DNA of 64,000 nt from Rusavskia elegans (Eukaryota > Ascomycota > Lecanoromycetes > Teloschistales > Teloschistaceae): assembly GCA_011316305.1 (NCBI GenBank), contig SAUG01000048.1:62001-126000 (forward strand). The letters are read 5' to 3'. The notes beneath the pieces are model-generated. The model did no database searches, had not been told where the DNA came from, and was given only the letters and a program-made list of their open reading frames with translations. Made by a program: the position numbers and the translations under genes. Below are positions 35,477 through 48,108 of the stretch, piece by piece (position 1 is the stretch's first letter; each line of letters opens with the position of its first letter).

Positions 35477-38400
35477 TAGATTGGTTATTTCGATACGAAT
35501 TTCCGTTAATATCTAAAAACCGATCCGATTTTTTAGTAAATCGGTTTAAACCGATTTACTAAATAGTCGATTCCGGATTAAATTCGGGAACCCGGTAGAA
35601 ATCCGCTAAACTTTTTTTAATAATTAAATATTAATTAAACAATAATATAATTTATTAATTATCTATAAAAGTAATATATTTAGATAATATATTTAATTTA
35701 ACTAGAATTCTTCTAGCTAGTATAGTTAATTAATTAAAAAATTTTTGAATTATTCGTATAACTTTTATACTAAAATTATTTTTTTATATTACGTCTACGA
35801 TTCCACAGAAATACGCTGGAAGATTAGCCAGACAAACGAGCCTAATTATCTATAGCCGTCTATTGCCGCTATAGCCGATTTCTATAACTAGGTCCTTTAG
35901 CGGGCAGCTATCTGTCGGTACTATTAGCTACTTTTATTATATATATCGTTCTTTTATTTTAATTAGATAGTTTCTTTTATTAGTTATTAATATAATTATT
36001 AAATATATTTCTACTATTTTCTATTAATTATCTTTATAATATAGACGCCTTATAATATCGTAACCGTATCTTCGCGGCTGCGCGGGATTAGTTACGATAA
36101 TCTATATTAGAATTCCTTTACTATTTAATAGTTCGAACTACGTCTACGGTTGTAGCTAGATTTAATTATAATATTCTTTAATATATAGAAATATTATATT
36201 TTAATAATTTATTATATTAGTTTCGTTACTCCGCTCTATGGAATAGAACGATACTATTAAAATAGCTACGTTAAATATCTATAAAGAAGATAAAATCTTT
36301 AAAACCTTAGTTTATATAAATAAATATCTACTTTATATTATATATAAATCAATTTCCGAATAAAATAGTTAATATTCTATTTATAATAACCTATTTAGAG
36401 AAAATAGCTTTTAATTAAATCTAGCTCTATATAAAAGACTATTTTAATAACCCCGAAAAATAAAAAGAAAAAAAAATATTTTAGATATTTTAGTATTTCG
36501 GTAATCTAATTATAACTATTAAGAAAACTTTCGGAAGTAATAATAAAAATAGAATAATAATAAAGAGACTAATAGTTTTAAAATAGTAGAAATCGATAGC
36601 TATTTATACTATTTAGTTTAAAATATTAATTTATAAAATAGACTAGAAGAATTTAGTTTTAAAAGCCTATTTTTTTTAAAGAATTTAATAGTAGAATTAA
36701 GGAAACTATAGTAGTAATTAAAGAATTCGATTTATTAGTAAATCTAATCGAGCTAGTAATAAAAATTAATACAAGATAGTATAAATAATATATCGATAAA
36801 TAGACGTTTAATAAAATAGAACCCGTTAAAAGATAGTCTAAAAAAAATCTAATAGAGTTTAATACTACTAAAATTAAAAAATTATAAACTAAAGTTTATT
36901 ATTTATATAGAAAGATAAGATATTTTAAAAAAAAAAAATTTAAATAAAAAAGTAATAGAAATAACTAAATACTAGTTTAAAGTAATAAAGAAATTATCTA
37001 GAAAAAAAGTTAGAAAATATATAACTTAAAGTTAGATAGCCTGCTATAATAATAAATATTTTATTTATCTATCGGATAAAAAAGAATTAGATTAATATTC
37101 TATAGAATTAAAAAAAGTAATAAAAAAATAGACGTTAGAATTTAAACTATATAAAATAGAGAAACCTTTTATAGTAGCTTTTAAAATTAAAATCGGAAGT
37201 TATAAAACGATAGCTTTTATTAATAGAAAATAGAAAAATAAAATTATAAAAGAATTATACGACTAGATTAAAGGTTATATTTAAAAATATCTCTAGTAAA
37301 ATAATAGGATTATAAATATCGAAGTTAAAATTAAAAATAGATTTATCGGAATATCTAATTATACGATAATCGATAATTCTAGATAGTATATAGTTTTAGA
37401 AAATAAATAAAAAGAATCGATTTCGGGGATATCGATATAAGAAAATATAGTTAGAAAAAGAATAAAACTATAAATAATATATTTTTTCGCGTATAAAAAC
37501 CTTTTATATACCGAATTAGATATAAGGTTAAATATAGATTATAAATAAATTAAGGGAAATAATATCCTTTTTAAATAGAAAAGAAAAATCTGGAAGATAA
37601 AAATTTAGAAAAAATACTATTATCTACTAATATAATTAGCTTTTAAATATAATAAAATATAAGAGATAATCTAAAAACTATAGAAGGAAGATATTAAAAA
37701 AATCTATAGAAATATTATTAAAGAAATAGAAAGAATTAAATATAACCTAATATTCGAGCTAAACGAATATCTAGAAAATAGAATACCGGATACTATACTA
37801 AATATATAACTAAAAGATAAATAGTTTCTAACTTTATTTTTATAGAATAAAATAGTCGCTAAAAAATAAAAATTAACGGAAATATTAGAAGATTTAGACG
37901 TAATTTTTAATATTAATATATAATTCTAAAGAAATAAAAAACGGTATAGAAAAATCTTTAACTAAATACTCTTTTATATTTTTATTAAATCCAAAGGCTA
38001 AAAAAAATTAAATTCCTTTAGAAATTAATCTAAATTAATCGAATTAAAAATCGGAATAGATTTAATAGATACCTTTTATACGGCTAGTATAAAATCTATA
38101 GAAAAGAAGAATATAATTAAATTATCGAATTTATTAAAACGAGAAAATATACGCTATTTCTAAATAATAAAATTACTTTTTCGTTTATTTAAAGCGCGAT
38201 AATAAATAATAAAATACTTTTATTTTCCGAAAAATCGGCGGAAATCCGATTCCTAAATAAAGTATTTATTACGAATTTCCTTTTTAGAATCTAAAAAGAA
38301 TTCGATATAATATCGCGCTTTAATATATTTATTAAAAATATTTCTAATATTAAATCGAAGTTTATTTTTTTTATTTTCGAAACGTTTTTCTACGGATATT

Positions 38401-39258
38401 AATAGCTAGAAAAGTTATAATAATTAGATTAATATATAAATAGTATTAGAAATTAAAAGATCGTAAAATTTCTAAATATAAATATACTTGCTATAAATCT
38501 TATTATCTATTTCGATTTTATATTTTTTTAAAAGATTACGAGTATAAAGGTTATAAAAAAAGGTATAATAATATTTTTCGACTAAATTCGATAAAAAGAT
38601 TTTAATCGATTACTTTTTCGAAAACGTATAATAATAATATTAATGAAAAAAAGAACGAAAGGAAAAGAAAAAATTAAACTTTAAAAATTCTATATATAGA
38701 AAAACTAGATAAAAAGCGATATAGAAAAAACTATATTATATCTATAATTCTATAGAAATATACTAGAAAATTAGTTAGATAAACGAACCTAATTATTTAT
38801 AGCCGCCTATAGCCGCTATAGCCGATTTCTATAACTGGATTTTTTAGCGGGCGGCTATCTATCGGTATTATCGGCTATTTTTACTATATATATCGTTTCT
38901 TTATTTCTATTAAATAGTTTTACTCGTTAGTAATTAATATAATTATTAAATATATTTCTACTATTTTCTATTAATAATTTCTATAACGTAGACGCTTTAT
39001 AATATTATAATCGTACCTTCGCGGCTATACGGAAATAGTTATAATAGTTTATACTAGGACTTTTTTACTATTTAGTAGTTCGGACTACGCCTACGGCTAT
39101 AGCTAGGCTCGAACGTAAAGTTTTTTAACGTATAGGGACGTTATATTTTTACCCGGAACTAAAACCCAGTCGGTTTAATACTTTAAAAAATCGAAACCGA
39201 TTCGAATCGGATCGGTTCTTCGATTCCGGATTTAAAATCCGATCCGACGGCCAGTTTA
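35477..39258 (-). mobile_element. hAT-like MITE split by an LTR element
   Basis: It starts TAGATTGGTTATTTCG and ends CGGCCAGTTTA, with a perfect 8-bp duplication aatctaat (35469-35476 and 39259-39266). Removing the LTR element inside leaves about 418 bp, the usual family size. The interior landmark ttctagctagtatagttaat is present. Confidence 0.88.
35787..39145 (+). mobile_element. LTR retroelement without visible pol (copy B)
   Basis: 3,359 bp with 412-bp LTRs (35787-36198 and 38734-39145) in inverted orientation to copy A at 70-3435. LTR landmarks are ccgctatagccgatttctat, agcgggcggctatct and the tacggctatagctagg block. It lies inside the hAT-like element; the flanks resume as ...aaaattatttttt and acccggaacta. 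The 5-bp flanks (tttta and ttttt) match at 4 of 5, so the exact boundary may be off by a base. No reverse transcriptase or integrase block was found in the interior. Confidence 0.85.
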
Positions 39259-39406
39259 AATCTAATAATAAAAAAAGAAAAAAAACGAGAAAGAATCGAG
39301 ATTCGATACGCTAGCGACGTTCTAGCGACTAGACGACGAGTTTCGTTTCTACGCGTTTTAATTATATTTTCAAAATCTATATAATACGTCTGGCGTTTAT
39401 ATAATT

Positions 39407-40133
39407 ATTTGAATCTTTTATTTTCGATAATCCGAACTAATAGATATAAATCTAATAAAATTTTATATAGATATTAATTTTATATAATTTAAACGAAAGT
39501 TATTTAATATTGATTTTTTTTCTATAATTAAAATATATTTTATATTATTTTATTTTATTAATATTAACCATTTACGGCGATAAATATTATTTCAATAATA
39601 GATTATAAATTACGTGATTTAGATTTTTAGTAAATTAAAATATTAAAATTTTTTTTTTTAATAGATATATTAGAAAAATTAGCGGCTATAAAATAGTCGA
39701 AAATTTTAAAACAATTTTATTTTATAATTTTATATAAATTTTCTATCGTTAAAACTATCTAATAGAATTTATATTACTATTTAAATTATTTATAATTTTC
39801 TATCTATTTCGATTAAAAAAAATTAATCAATTTTCTATATAACTTATCTATAATATTAATAGTTATAAAAGTACGAGATTACTAATATTCAAATTTTTTA
39901 TAATAATTTAGATTTTATTAAATATATCTATTATTATTCGAAAATAATAGTATTTGATAGTTTATTTAAATTATATAAACTATATTTTTATTAATTTATT
40001 TCTATTTTCTAGATAATTAATTTTATTTAAATAATATTACGTTCGTATATCGGTTCGCCGTCTAGTTTATAGACTAGTTAAAATAGATTTGATTTAAAAA
40101 GAATTCGTTTTTTAAAATTTCGTTAGACGTATT
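39407..40133. other. AT-rich stretch, nothing recognised
   Basis: No paired ends, motifs or credible frames. Confidence 0.5.
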
Positions 40134-40642
40134 TAGATTGGCCGTCGAATCGGATTTCGAATCCGGGTTCGTATTCCGGATTCAAACCGAATCGGTTCCG
40201 ATTTTTCTAGATATTAAATCGAGTCGGTTCCGATTTTTTTAGATATCGAATTAATTCGGTTCCGAATCGAATTCGAATTTCCGAATTCGATCTATTGAAA
40301 TCGCTAAAATCTAGTATAAAAGTATAATTCTAGTAAAAAAGTAATATTTATCTATTAAAAATTATTTTAATAAAAAAAATATATTATCTATATTTATTAT
40401 CTATAGATAAAATTGATTAATTAATAATTTATAATATTAATTATTGTATTATACTATATATAGAAGATTTAATAGATCGGATCGGATTTCTATCGGTTTT
40501 TATTTTATAATTCGATTTAACTTTCGGTTCTAATTTTAGAAACCGACCTATATTATTTAGCGGGTCGGATTAAATCGACTCGCTAAAATTAAATCGGATT
40601 TCCGAAATATCGACGGGAACCCGTATTAAAGTAGCCAGTTTA
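40134..40642 (+). mobile_element. hAT-like MITE, longer copy
   Basis: It starts TAGATTGGCCGTCGAATCGG and ends GTAGCCAGTTTA, about 509 bp, with family words ggatttcgaatccgggttcg and cgacgggaacccgta. The 8-bp flanks do not match (gacgtatt against attattta), so it may be a composite of two damaged copies. Confidence 0.65.
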
Positions 40643-42638
40643 ATTATTTAATTCTATTTTCTTTTTTATATTTTTATTCTAACTATTAAAATTGATATTT
40701 CTAGTTAAATATTTATTATTTCTAAATTTAGTATTATTTTATATAGAAAAATACTTTTCTATTATCTAATGATTGTTTTTAATTTTAATAATATTATCGC
40801 TATTTTTATTTTTATTTTTATAAAGAAATTTAATATATATTTATTAGCAATAATTTCGCTATAACTAAACTTTTTAGTATATATTATCTATATTTTTAAA
40901 AGGTTTAGAATTCTAGTATATTAAAGCTTTTTAAAGTCGGTATAATGGATTATTTATTATTAAATAAAATTAATAATTAAAGCTATATATTTTATTTAAA
41001 TTATTTTATTCGGATTATAAATAACGATATTAAATTTAAATATATAGTAGAAATATAAATTTATATATTAGATAACTCTATATATATTTAAAAAAAAAAT
41101 TTTAATATATTTTTTCATTCTATTTCTATTTTATTTATTTAATAATCATCGTTTTTTCCGTAATTTTTATAAAAATTGAAATATATAAATCGTTTTTATA
41201 TTATAATATTATATATAGATTGGAATTTAATATAGTATATAGTATTTCATTTTATTATTATAAATATTTTTTTAATTTTATAATCTATTTTTTAATTTCC
41301 AGTAGTTTATTTTAATATAGTCTTCGTTTCTATATCTATATTTTTCTAGAAATCTATTTTTTTTTAAATTTTTTAAAATATTTATATATTATAATATAAT
41401 TCGTTCTCTAATTTTCATAAAATTTATATTTAGTATCGGACTATTTTTTACTCTATTTATATTTTATAACTAATTTAAATTTCGTAAATAGTAGTTTTAA
41501 TTTAAATATAATAAATAGTATATAAAATAGTATAATAGAGTAGTCTAATTAGTAGCTATAGAAATATCGAATAACTCTATATATTATAGTAATAGAATAC
41601 GTTAGAAGTTTATAGAAATATATAAATTCGTTTAAAATTTTGATTTTCTAGCCGTAATATAGCAAACGATTATTTAAATAACTTTATTTTATTTCTAGTC
41701 TTCTATTTTTCTACTAATTAACTTTTATATTAAAATATTGATATACTATATAATATATTGTATTTGATTTTATTTTATTATTAATTTATCGTTTTTTTGG
41801 ATTATTATAGTATAAAATATAGTATATATAAATCTAAATAGAAGTAATATATTAAATGAATATAATTATTTATATAATATCGTTTAATCTATTTTAAATT
41901 ACAAATTTACATTATTTTATAGAAATATAAATAAAATTCGAAAAAATAAAATCGGAAAAAATAAAATAAGAGGTAAAAAGAAATTTTATAATATTATAGT
42001 ACTAGTAATATTCTGGAATAGATTTTTCTAAAGAGACTAGCTATTAAATAATCGAAAGAAATATAAATAAAAGCCTAGAACTATCGCTTTTCAAAAAATC
42101 TATAGATACCAGAAAAGTTTCGAATCTTTTATTTCTAAAATATTTTTCGCTAGATTATATTACGAAATTTCTATTAACGTCGCTATTATATATATAAATA
42201 TAGAAATAGATAGAATAGAAAATATAGTATTAATAGTTTTATATAATGTAATTAAAAGATATATAATTACTTTTCTATTAAATAAATATATTATTTTATT
42301 ATATTATTATATATATCCGATTATATTTATTTTTTATAAATTATAAACTAGCTATAATCTATACTAATTATATTACTATTTTGTAATAAAACGCCTAGTT
42401 TATTAAAAAAATTAATATAAAATCTGGAAATATATCCGGAAAAAAAATAATAGCTAGTTAATAATACGTTTTAAAAAATTTAAAGTTTTAAAATAAATAT
42501 ACGTCTATAGAACTATTTAGAAAAAGAAAATATTATTTATATAATATCGGTATATAAATTTATATTAAAAAAAGTATATTACTATTTTATATTATCTATA
42601 GTTAAATTCGTATTCGATTATTTAAAATAATTATAAAC
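40643..42638. other. AT-rich RIP sequence, nothing recognised
   Basis: Almost 2 kb with no paired ends. 41930-42130 has slightly more CG words but no readable protein. Confidence 0.45.
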
Positions 42639-42809
42639 CGGATTAAATCGAATTTCTATTAGTTTCTATTTTATAATCCGATTCGATTTTTAATTTTAAT
42701 ATTAAAAATTGATTCGAATCGTTTAATAGATCGGATTAAATTAATTTACTAAAATTCGAATCGGATTTCCGAAATATCGACGGAAATCTATACCGAAATA
42801 GCCAATCTA
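42639..42809 (+). repeat. hAT-like MITE 3' remnant
   Basis: Ends in cgacggaaatctataccgaaatagccaatcta, the right-type end of the family. The left end is missing or unrecognisable. Confidence 0.6.
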
Positions 42810-43875
42810 TATATACGCTAATATTATCTTTTAATCGTCTACTTTTTTATATTATCGAAAGATTTCTACTCTAGTATCTATTACCTTTATTAAAACTATT
42901 ATTTAATACGAGAAATCTCCTATCTATTTACTATTTTAGAAACGCGTCTATATAGCGATTTCGCAGCTGTTTACTAAATTTAGCTTTTAATAATATTATT
43001 TAAAATTAAACCGGCTAATTAAAAAACTCGATCTAAAAATTTCAATTAAATTTTTATCGAATATAGTAAAAGCTAGCTATTTAACTGATTTTAAATTAAA
43101 TTATATAAACGTTTTCGCCAATTTTACTAGTTTCGCTAGCTCTATAGCCTTCGTTTTTTCTATTCTATCTTTTTTTATTCTATCGAAACCATTTCGTTAA
43201 TAGCCTTTTACGTAGCTTTATTAGTTTACAGGCTAGCCGCTACCGTCGATTACGTTATATTTATAGAGAAAAAATTGAAAAAATATAGTATATAGTTATT
43301 AGATTAGAGTTATTATAGAAATATTGATCTATCTATTAGAAAAGTTTCGATATAACTACTACGGCTTTTATATAATATAATTATTTAAATTTTTAGAAAT
43401 TATTAAAGATATATTTTAAAATAAAAGATATTTTTCGAAGTCGATAACTATTACGAATATTTATTAGCTAGATTTTTATTTTATTAACAGACGTTAATTT
43501 AAAATAATTAGCGTTATAGAACCAGTTCTATCGTTTATATCAGATTTTCTCTAAATAAATCTTTATAATATTTTTATTATTATTTTAATATTATTATGTT
43601 TACTATATAATTTTTGTTTTTTCGATTAAAATTTATATAATAATATAAAAATCTAAATAAATAGAATATTATTTAATATTCGTATTTCTATCAATTTATT
43701 CGATATTATCTTTTTATCAAAAATACGAAATATAAATATAATATTGAAATTAATAGAATAATAATTACAGTTATTGATATTTTATATTTGAATTTTCGTA
43801 TTATATAAAGAAATTATTATTATAAAATTATTTATAAAAAAAATTCTTTTAAAATTTATTCGATTCTTTATATTT
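42810..43875. other. AT-rich sequence, unassigned
   Basis: 42830-43280 is somewhat less AT-rich, with no open frame and no second copy in the window. The remainder is very AT-rich. Confidence 0.45.
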
Positions 43876-43943
43876 TTTTCTAGATAACGTAGTAGTAAAA
43901 ACTACGTTATTTGAAAATCTAACGAATCCAGCGATTTTCGGAA

Positions 43944-44519
43944 TAGACTGGCCGTCGGGTCGGATTTCGAATTCGGGTAGACTGGCCGTTTTATCGGATT
44001 TCGAACTCGAGTTCGTATCCCGAGTTCGATTTTCTAACCGTATTAGAAAGGAGATTAATTTAAACTGGTAATTTATACGCGTTAGCTACGTTTATCGCGA
44101 AGTCGGATCGCTACTTTGGTTCGAAGTAGTCAGTTTAAATCCGGGTTCGTATCCCGGATTCGAACCGAATCGGTTCTGATTTTTTAAGATATTAAACCGA
44201 CCGGATTTCGGTTCCGGGTTAGAAAAACCGATCCGATCCGTTAAAACGCCAAGCTCTAGTATATAAATATAATTCTAATATTAAAATTATACGAATAATT
44301 TAAAAAAAATTCTAATTAATTAACTACGCTAGCTAGAAGAATTCTAGTTAGATAAAATATATCATTTAAATATATTATTTTTTTTAATTATAAATAAATT
44401 AATTAAATATTATATTATATTATATTATTTATAAATTATTAAAATTTTTTTAGCGGATTTCTGTCGAATTCCCGGGTTTTCGAATATCGACGGGAACCCG
44501 CACCGAAGTAGCCAATCTA
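43944..44519 (+). mobile_element. hAT-like MITE, outer element
   Basis: It starts TAGACTGGCCGTCGGGTCGG and ends GAAGTAGCCAATCTA, with a perfect 8-bp duplication tttcggaa (43936-43943 and 44520-44527). 576 bp in total; removing the nested element plus one duplication copy leaves 408 bp, the family norm. Confidence 0.9.
43978..44137 (+). mobile_element. Nested 160-bp hAT-like MITE
   Basis: It starts TAGACTGGCCGTTTTATCGG and ends GTAGTCAGTTTA, with 8-bp flanks aattcggg (43970-43977) and aatccggg (44138-44145) that differ by one C/T. The flanking element reads continuously once this piece and one 8-bp copy are removed (ggatttcgaatccgggttcg, as at 40153). It has TIRs like its host but a short, different interior. 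Confidence 0.85.
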
Positions 44520-44852
44520 TTTCGGAATTAAATAAAATTCGACGAATCGGAAATTCAAATCTTTCGAAAACTACTAATATTTTAAATTTTTTCTATCGAA
44601 TTAATCGATTTTTATAGAATTCTTTATATAAAAAGATAGTACGACAGATCGTTAAATTTAATTTAATAATAAAATTAAATAGATTACAGTTTTTTTTCAA
44701 TGAAATTTCTATTTAAATCAGATTTTATTTAAAAAGAATTTAAAATATATTTTCTAATAATTACGTAATTTAAATATTCAATATTTTTAATATTAAATCG
44801 TAAAACAATAATATCAATAAATCGAAAAACAAATCGTATATATAATTTTCGT

Positions 44853-45472
44853 TATTTAAATATTAAAATTCGATAGAAAATCGACGAATTTTATTCGAAA
44901 ATCTAATAAAAAAATTTAAATCGATAAATTTTTAAATTATATTTTTAGTTCGTCGATAGCGATTTCTCCAATAGATTTAATATAATAAAAAAAGAGATCG
45001 AAAAAAACTAGATATCAAATAAATAAAAGTAAATAATATTCAAATTTCGGATTGATAAAAGATAGAGTTTAATTGAATAATAACGCTAAGTAATATAGCT
45101 TACAAAATTTTACTAGCGCTCGGTACTATCGTTTCAAAACGCTTAGGCTCGATTGATACGCCTCCGAAACCAGCGTCGGAACTCTTAACTTATGGACGTG
45201 TTTGTATGTGCAGATCCGCGTCGTAGACGAGTCGCGACTAAAATCACATATCGGTCGGTCTTTGTGCATCCTCTACGATATACACCATTGGCAAGCATTC
45301 AACTCCCAGCGCATCACAGCTAGCCTCAAACCGCCGGAGATTAGTTTTGACCCATAAACCAGGACAGCACTCGAACGACGTTCTGTGCATTTGGGGATCC
45401 TTATTTCCCCTTCAGCAGTTATCAAGACCGTATATCCGTCAGGAACTCGTGGGGTCGTCTTAGACCGCGACG
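44853..45472. other. Boundary of the AT-rich block and asf1 upstream region
   Basis: AT-rich RIP sequence ends near 45110-45120. From there composition is normal and CA/TG words return. About 350 bp remain between the boundary and the asf1 ATG and must hold its promoter and 5' UTR. I see no convincing TATA box. Confidence 0.6.
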
Positions 45473-46505
45473 ATGTCTGTAGTCTCGCTGCTCGGAGTCA
45501 AGGTGCTCAACAATCCGGCACCCTTCGACGCCAAATATCAGTTCGAAATCACATTCGAATGCCTCGAACCCCTACAGAAAGGTAGCTACCCAAGAACTCC
45601 AAATCACAGGCTTCAGAGACTGATCTCTTCCTCAGACCTCGAATGGAAGCTTACATACGTTGGATCTGCTACGTCGTAAGTAAATCAACGGGGGTTTTGG
45701 CTATATGATCATTACTGATTGTCCAAGATCTGAACATGACCAAGAGCTTGATTCGCTGCTTGTTGGCCCAATCCCAGTCGGCGTCAACAAGTTCATCTTC
45801 GAAGCCGACTCACCCAATCTCAAACGCATCCCTACATCAGAAATCCTCGGCGTCACCGTCATCCTCCTCTCGTGCAGCTACGACGACCGCGAGTTTGTCC
45901 GTGTCGGCTACTATGTCAACAACGAATACGATACCGAGGAAATGAACGATGATCCTCCAGCCAAACCAGTCATCGAGAAGGTGAGGCGGCATGTGCTGGC
46001 TGAGAAGCCGAGGGTAACGAGATTTGCTATCAAATGGTGAGAATCCATTGCCAGGGCCAGAAACAAGGGCTGGGACTGACTATGAAATAGGGATAGCGAA
46101 GATTCCGCTCCTGCTGAATTCCCACCTGAGCAACCGGAAGCCGATGTCGTGGAAGACGATGGCACCGCATACGGCGCCGAAGAGGAAGAGCTTGAAGCTG
46201 CCGAAGCTGGAGCGGTTGAAGGTGCTGACGCCGTCCAAGAAGACGCTGAAGATGAGGAAATGGCCGGAGCCGAAGACACAGCTGGACCTTCAGCGCCCAA
46301 AGCCGAGGATGAAGAGTCTGACGCCGGCAGTGAAGATCTAGAAGCCGAGAGCAGCGGCAGCGAAGAGGAAGATATTGAAGAAGAGGAAGGAGAGGGAGAT
46401 GAGGATATGGAAATGGGAGAGGATGGCGAAGGCCCTTCGCATACCGAGGCAGGTAAGGGGGAAAAACTGCAGGGTCAGCATCCAGGCGAGGTGATGGTTC
46501 ACTAG
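45473..46505 (+). CDS. asf1: Histone chaperone Asf1
   Basis: Asf1 is the nuclear H3-H4 chaperone that passes histones to CAF-1 and HIRA in replication-coupled and replication-independent chromatin assembly. Exons are 45473-45581, 45636-45675, 45728-46036 and 46091-46505; introns of 54, 52 and 54 nt have GT...AG ends and a CTGAC or CTGAT branch site in two of them. The predicted protein is 290 aa. Residues 1 to about 155 are the immunoglobulin-like core, almost textbook: it begins [18 protein letters not shown] and includes [19 protein letters not shown], then [11 protein letters not shown], then [13 protein letters not shown], ending [12 protein letters not shown]. The rest is a Glu/Asp-rich acidic tail, as in fungal Asf1. 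The ATG opens the conserved N-terminus exactly. The gene lies only about 350 bp from the AT-rich block and shows no RIP damage. Confidence 0.97.
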
Positions 46506-47473
46506 GATGGAAGAGGTACTACGTGTTATGACAAGGGTGGTGACTATGGATACTCACGGCGTTGGACAGGCGCGTGATTTACCCAGCATGAAGACTACAT
46601 ACAGCAGAAACTAAACTCACTATTATCCGTGTCCTTTTCCAGAGATCTCGACCTTTCGAAAATCTGGCTTTCGGTTCGAGGCTTGCAACCAGATCTTTGT
46701 GCCTCCCATATCTTACCCATCAACGACATTGCTCGGCATGAATACAACTTGTGGTGTACTTCGCCACTGACACTCATCACGGCAAGGAAGAACGATCAGC
46801 AGGCAAGGTCTACGGTTGCTAGCATATGGAGCAAGCCACTTCACTTCTTCTTCTTGCTTTCACCATCTTCATATCTCCTATTGTCCTACAAAGCCGAGTG
46901 AGATTGACAACCAAACCTTCTCAACACCAAAAAAAAACAACAATACAGTGTCTTCTACTTCACTCTTCTCTATGTTCCAAGATCGTTTCTTCACAAGATG
47001 AAGATGAAGACCCAAGCAATCAAGGACCGCCAACTCACGTTTCCATAACATGGTTACGCAGTCTGTCCTACAACCCGTTCCGTTTCAACAGGTTTCAAGC
47101 AATATCAATAGTTGTAATCTTCATGTTGACGATGATCCGTTTCCCTGACTGCGAGACCTATATCTATCTTCCTTCCTCTTCTTCAGCGTCACAATTCTAT
47201 TCTTTCAGGAGAATCGAACAAAGACATCTACGCACTCTCGTCCACGAACTTCTTTGTCACAAAGGAAACGAAAAGAGTACACAACTTGTTCATTCTAAAC
47301 CACCCGAGAACGAAACCTACGACTCACCTCACCGACCGTCTCCCAACAGCCGATCACGTCCTTCGAGTTCTATATCACACATCTCCCAAAACAAAGATCT
47401 CGCAACAACACCTCACCATATCCCAAATCAACCCTCCAAACCACCCCCAACCTCACCAACCCCCACAATAAAA
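46506..47473. other. Intergenic, asf1 3' side and long open leader
   Basis: It contains the asf1 3' region and a pyrimidine/CA-rich stretch (47300-47470) typical of fungal 5' leaders. A frame is open from 46826 in phase with the next gene, but its predicted residues are low-complexity and unlike protein, so I treat it as leader. Confidence 0.5.
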
Positions 47474-47818
47474 ATGACCACCACATTCAACTGCTACCAC
47501 ACCTTCCCTCCCGCTCCTCTCCCCCCAGCCCTCACATCCTCCGGGACCCGTCCCCCCACTTCCCTCCCCCACGGTTGCCGCGCCTGCATGGCCTACTCCG
47601 CCCGCGGCCAAGAAGCCCGCGTCCGCGGCGAATTCCGTCCATTCATCGAAGCTGAGACACGCCGGATCGCGGAGTTTGCACGGGATCAGAGTAGGAATGG
47701 GAGGATGCAGTTCGAACAGGCGCTGGCGAGGAGGGAGGAGTTGCGCTGGGAGGAGAGGGAGACTGTTGATGAGTGTTGGGATAATTTTGAGAGTATTTGG
47801 GGTTCTCGGCCGCTTTAG
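47474..47818 (+). CDS. Small hypothetical protein
   Basis: A 114-aa frame whose ATG has a good fungal context (aaaATGacc). The product starts MTTTFNCYHTFPPAPLPP, then has a short Cys pair (GCRACMAY), and ends in a charged, probably helical stretch rich in Glu and Arg (RPFIEAETRRIAEFARDQ and onward) with a Trp-rich terminus. I do not recognise a family. Codon usage is C-rich in the first half and G-rich in the second, unlike the preceding leader. The same frame is open upstream to 46826, which would give 330 aa; I prefer the short form because the upstream residues look non-coding. It converges with the Sro7-type gene. Confidence 0.5.
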   Translation: MTTTFNCYHTFPPAPLPPALTSSGTRPPTSLPHGCRACMAYSARGQEARVRGEFRPFIEAETRRIAEFARDQSRNGRMQFEQALARREELRWEERETVDECWDNFESIWGSRPL

Positions 47819-48108
47819 GGGGCGTGAGGGATGGGCGGGTGGATGGATGATAAGGGAAGGAGGGGTAGGGTTAGAAGGGTGAGGTGGATGTTAGGTTAGG
47901 AAGTATTTCGTTAAGAGATGTTTGGAGTAGGGGCAATGATAAACTGAGGGGCAGGAGAAGAAAGGGTCAAATGACATATGAGAAACCGAGACCTGGTCCA
48001 TGAATGGAACTGTAAAATGCCTCTGGGCCACTGTGAAAGACAGCTGTCATCATATCATTACCTGGTAGAAACTCCAGAACCGAAAGACAATCAAATCGGA
48101 TAGATCGC
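47819..48108. other. Convergent intergenic region
   Basis: About 290 bp between the ends of the two converging genes. G-rich at first (ggatgg/gagggg words), then ordinary. No clear terminator element. Confidence 0.5.

Larger units (their letters stand above)
35373..39401 (-). mobile_element. Solo LTR of gypsy family 2, split by later insertions
   Basis: Bases 35373-35476 and 39267-39401 join to a 239-bp LTR matching 30101-30341, beginning TGTTAAAACG and ending ...gcgtttata. A perfect 5-bp duplication taatt lies at 35368-35372 and 39402-39406. A hAT-like element has inserted into it. Confidence 0.88.
43876..44852 (+). repeat. SINE copy split by a hAT-like MITE
   Basis: 43876-43943 is the degraded tRNA-like head (gcgtagtag..., aacgaatccagcgattttcg). 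44528-44852 continues with box B (ggaaattcaaatctttcg), the body block tctatcgaattaatcgattt and the tail. The two parts join at tttcggaa, matching the good SINE (tctcggag). Confidence 0.75.

Noticed and set aside
46826..47473. N-terminal 216 codons of a 330-aa protein, in frame with the small gene at 47474.
   Set aside because: Residues look random and low-complexity, and the DNA has the pyrimidine-rich character of a leader; the later ATG has a better context.
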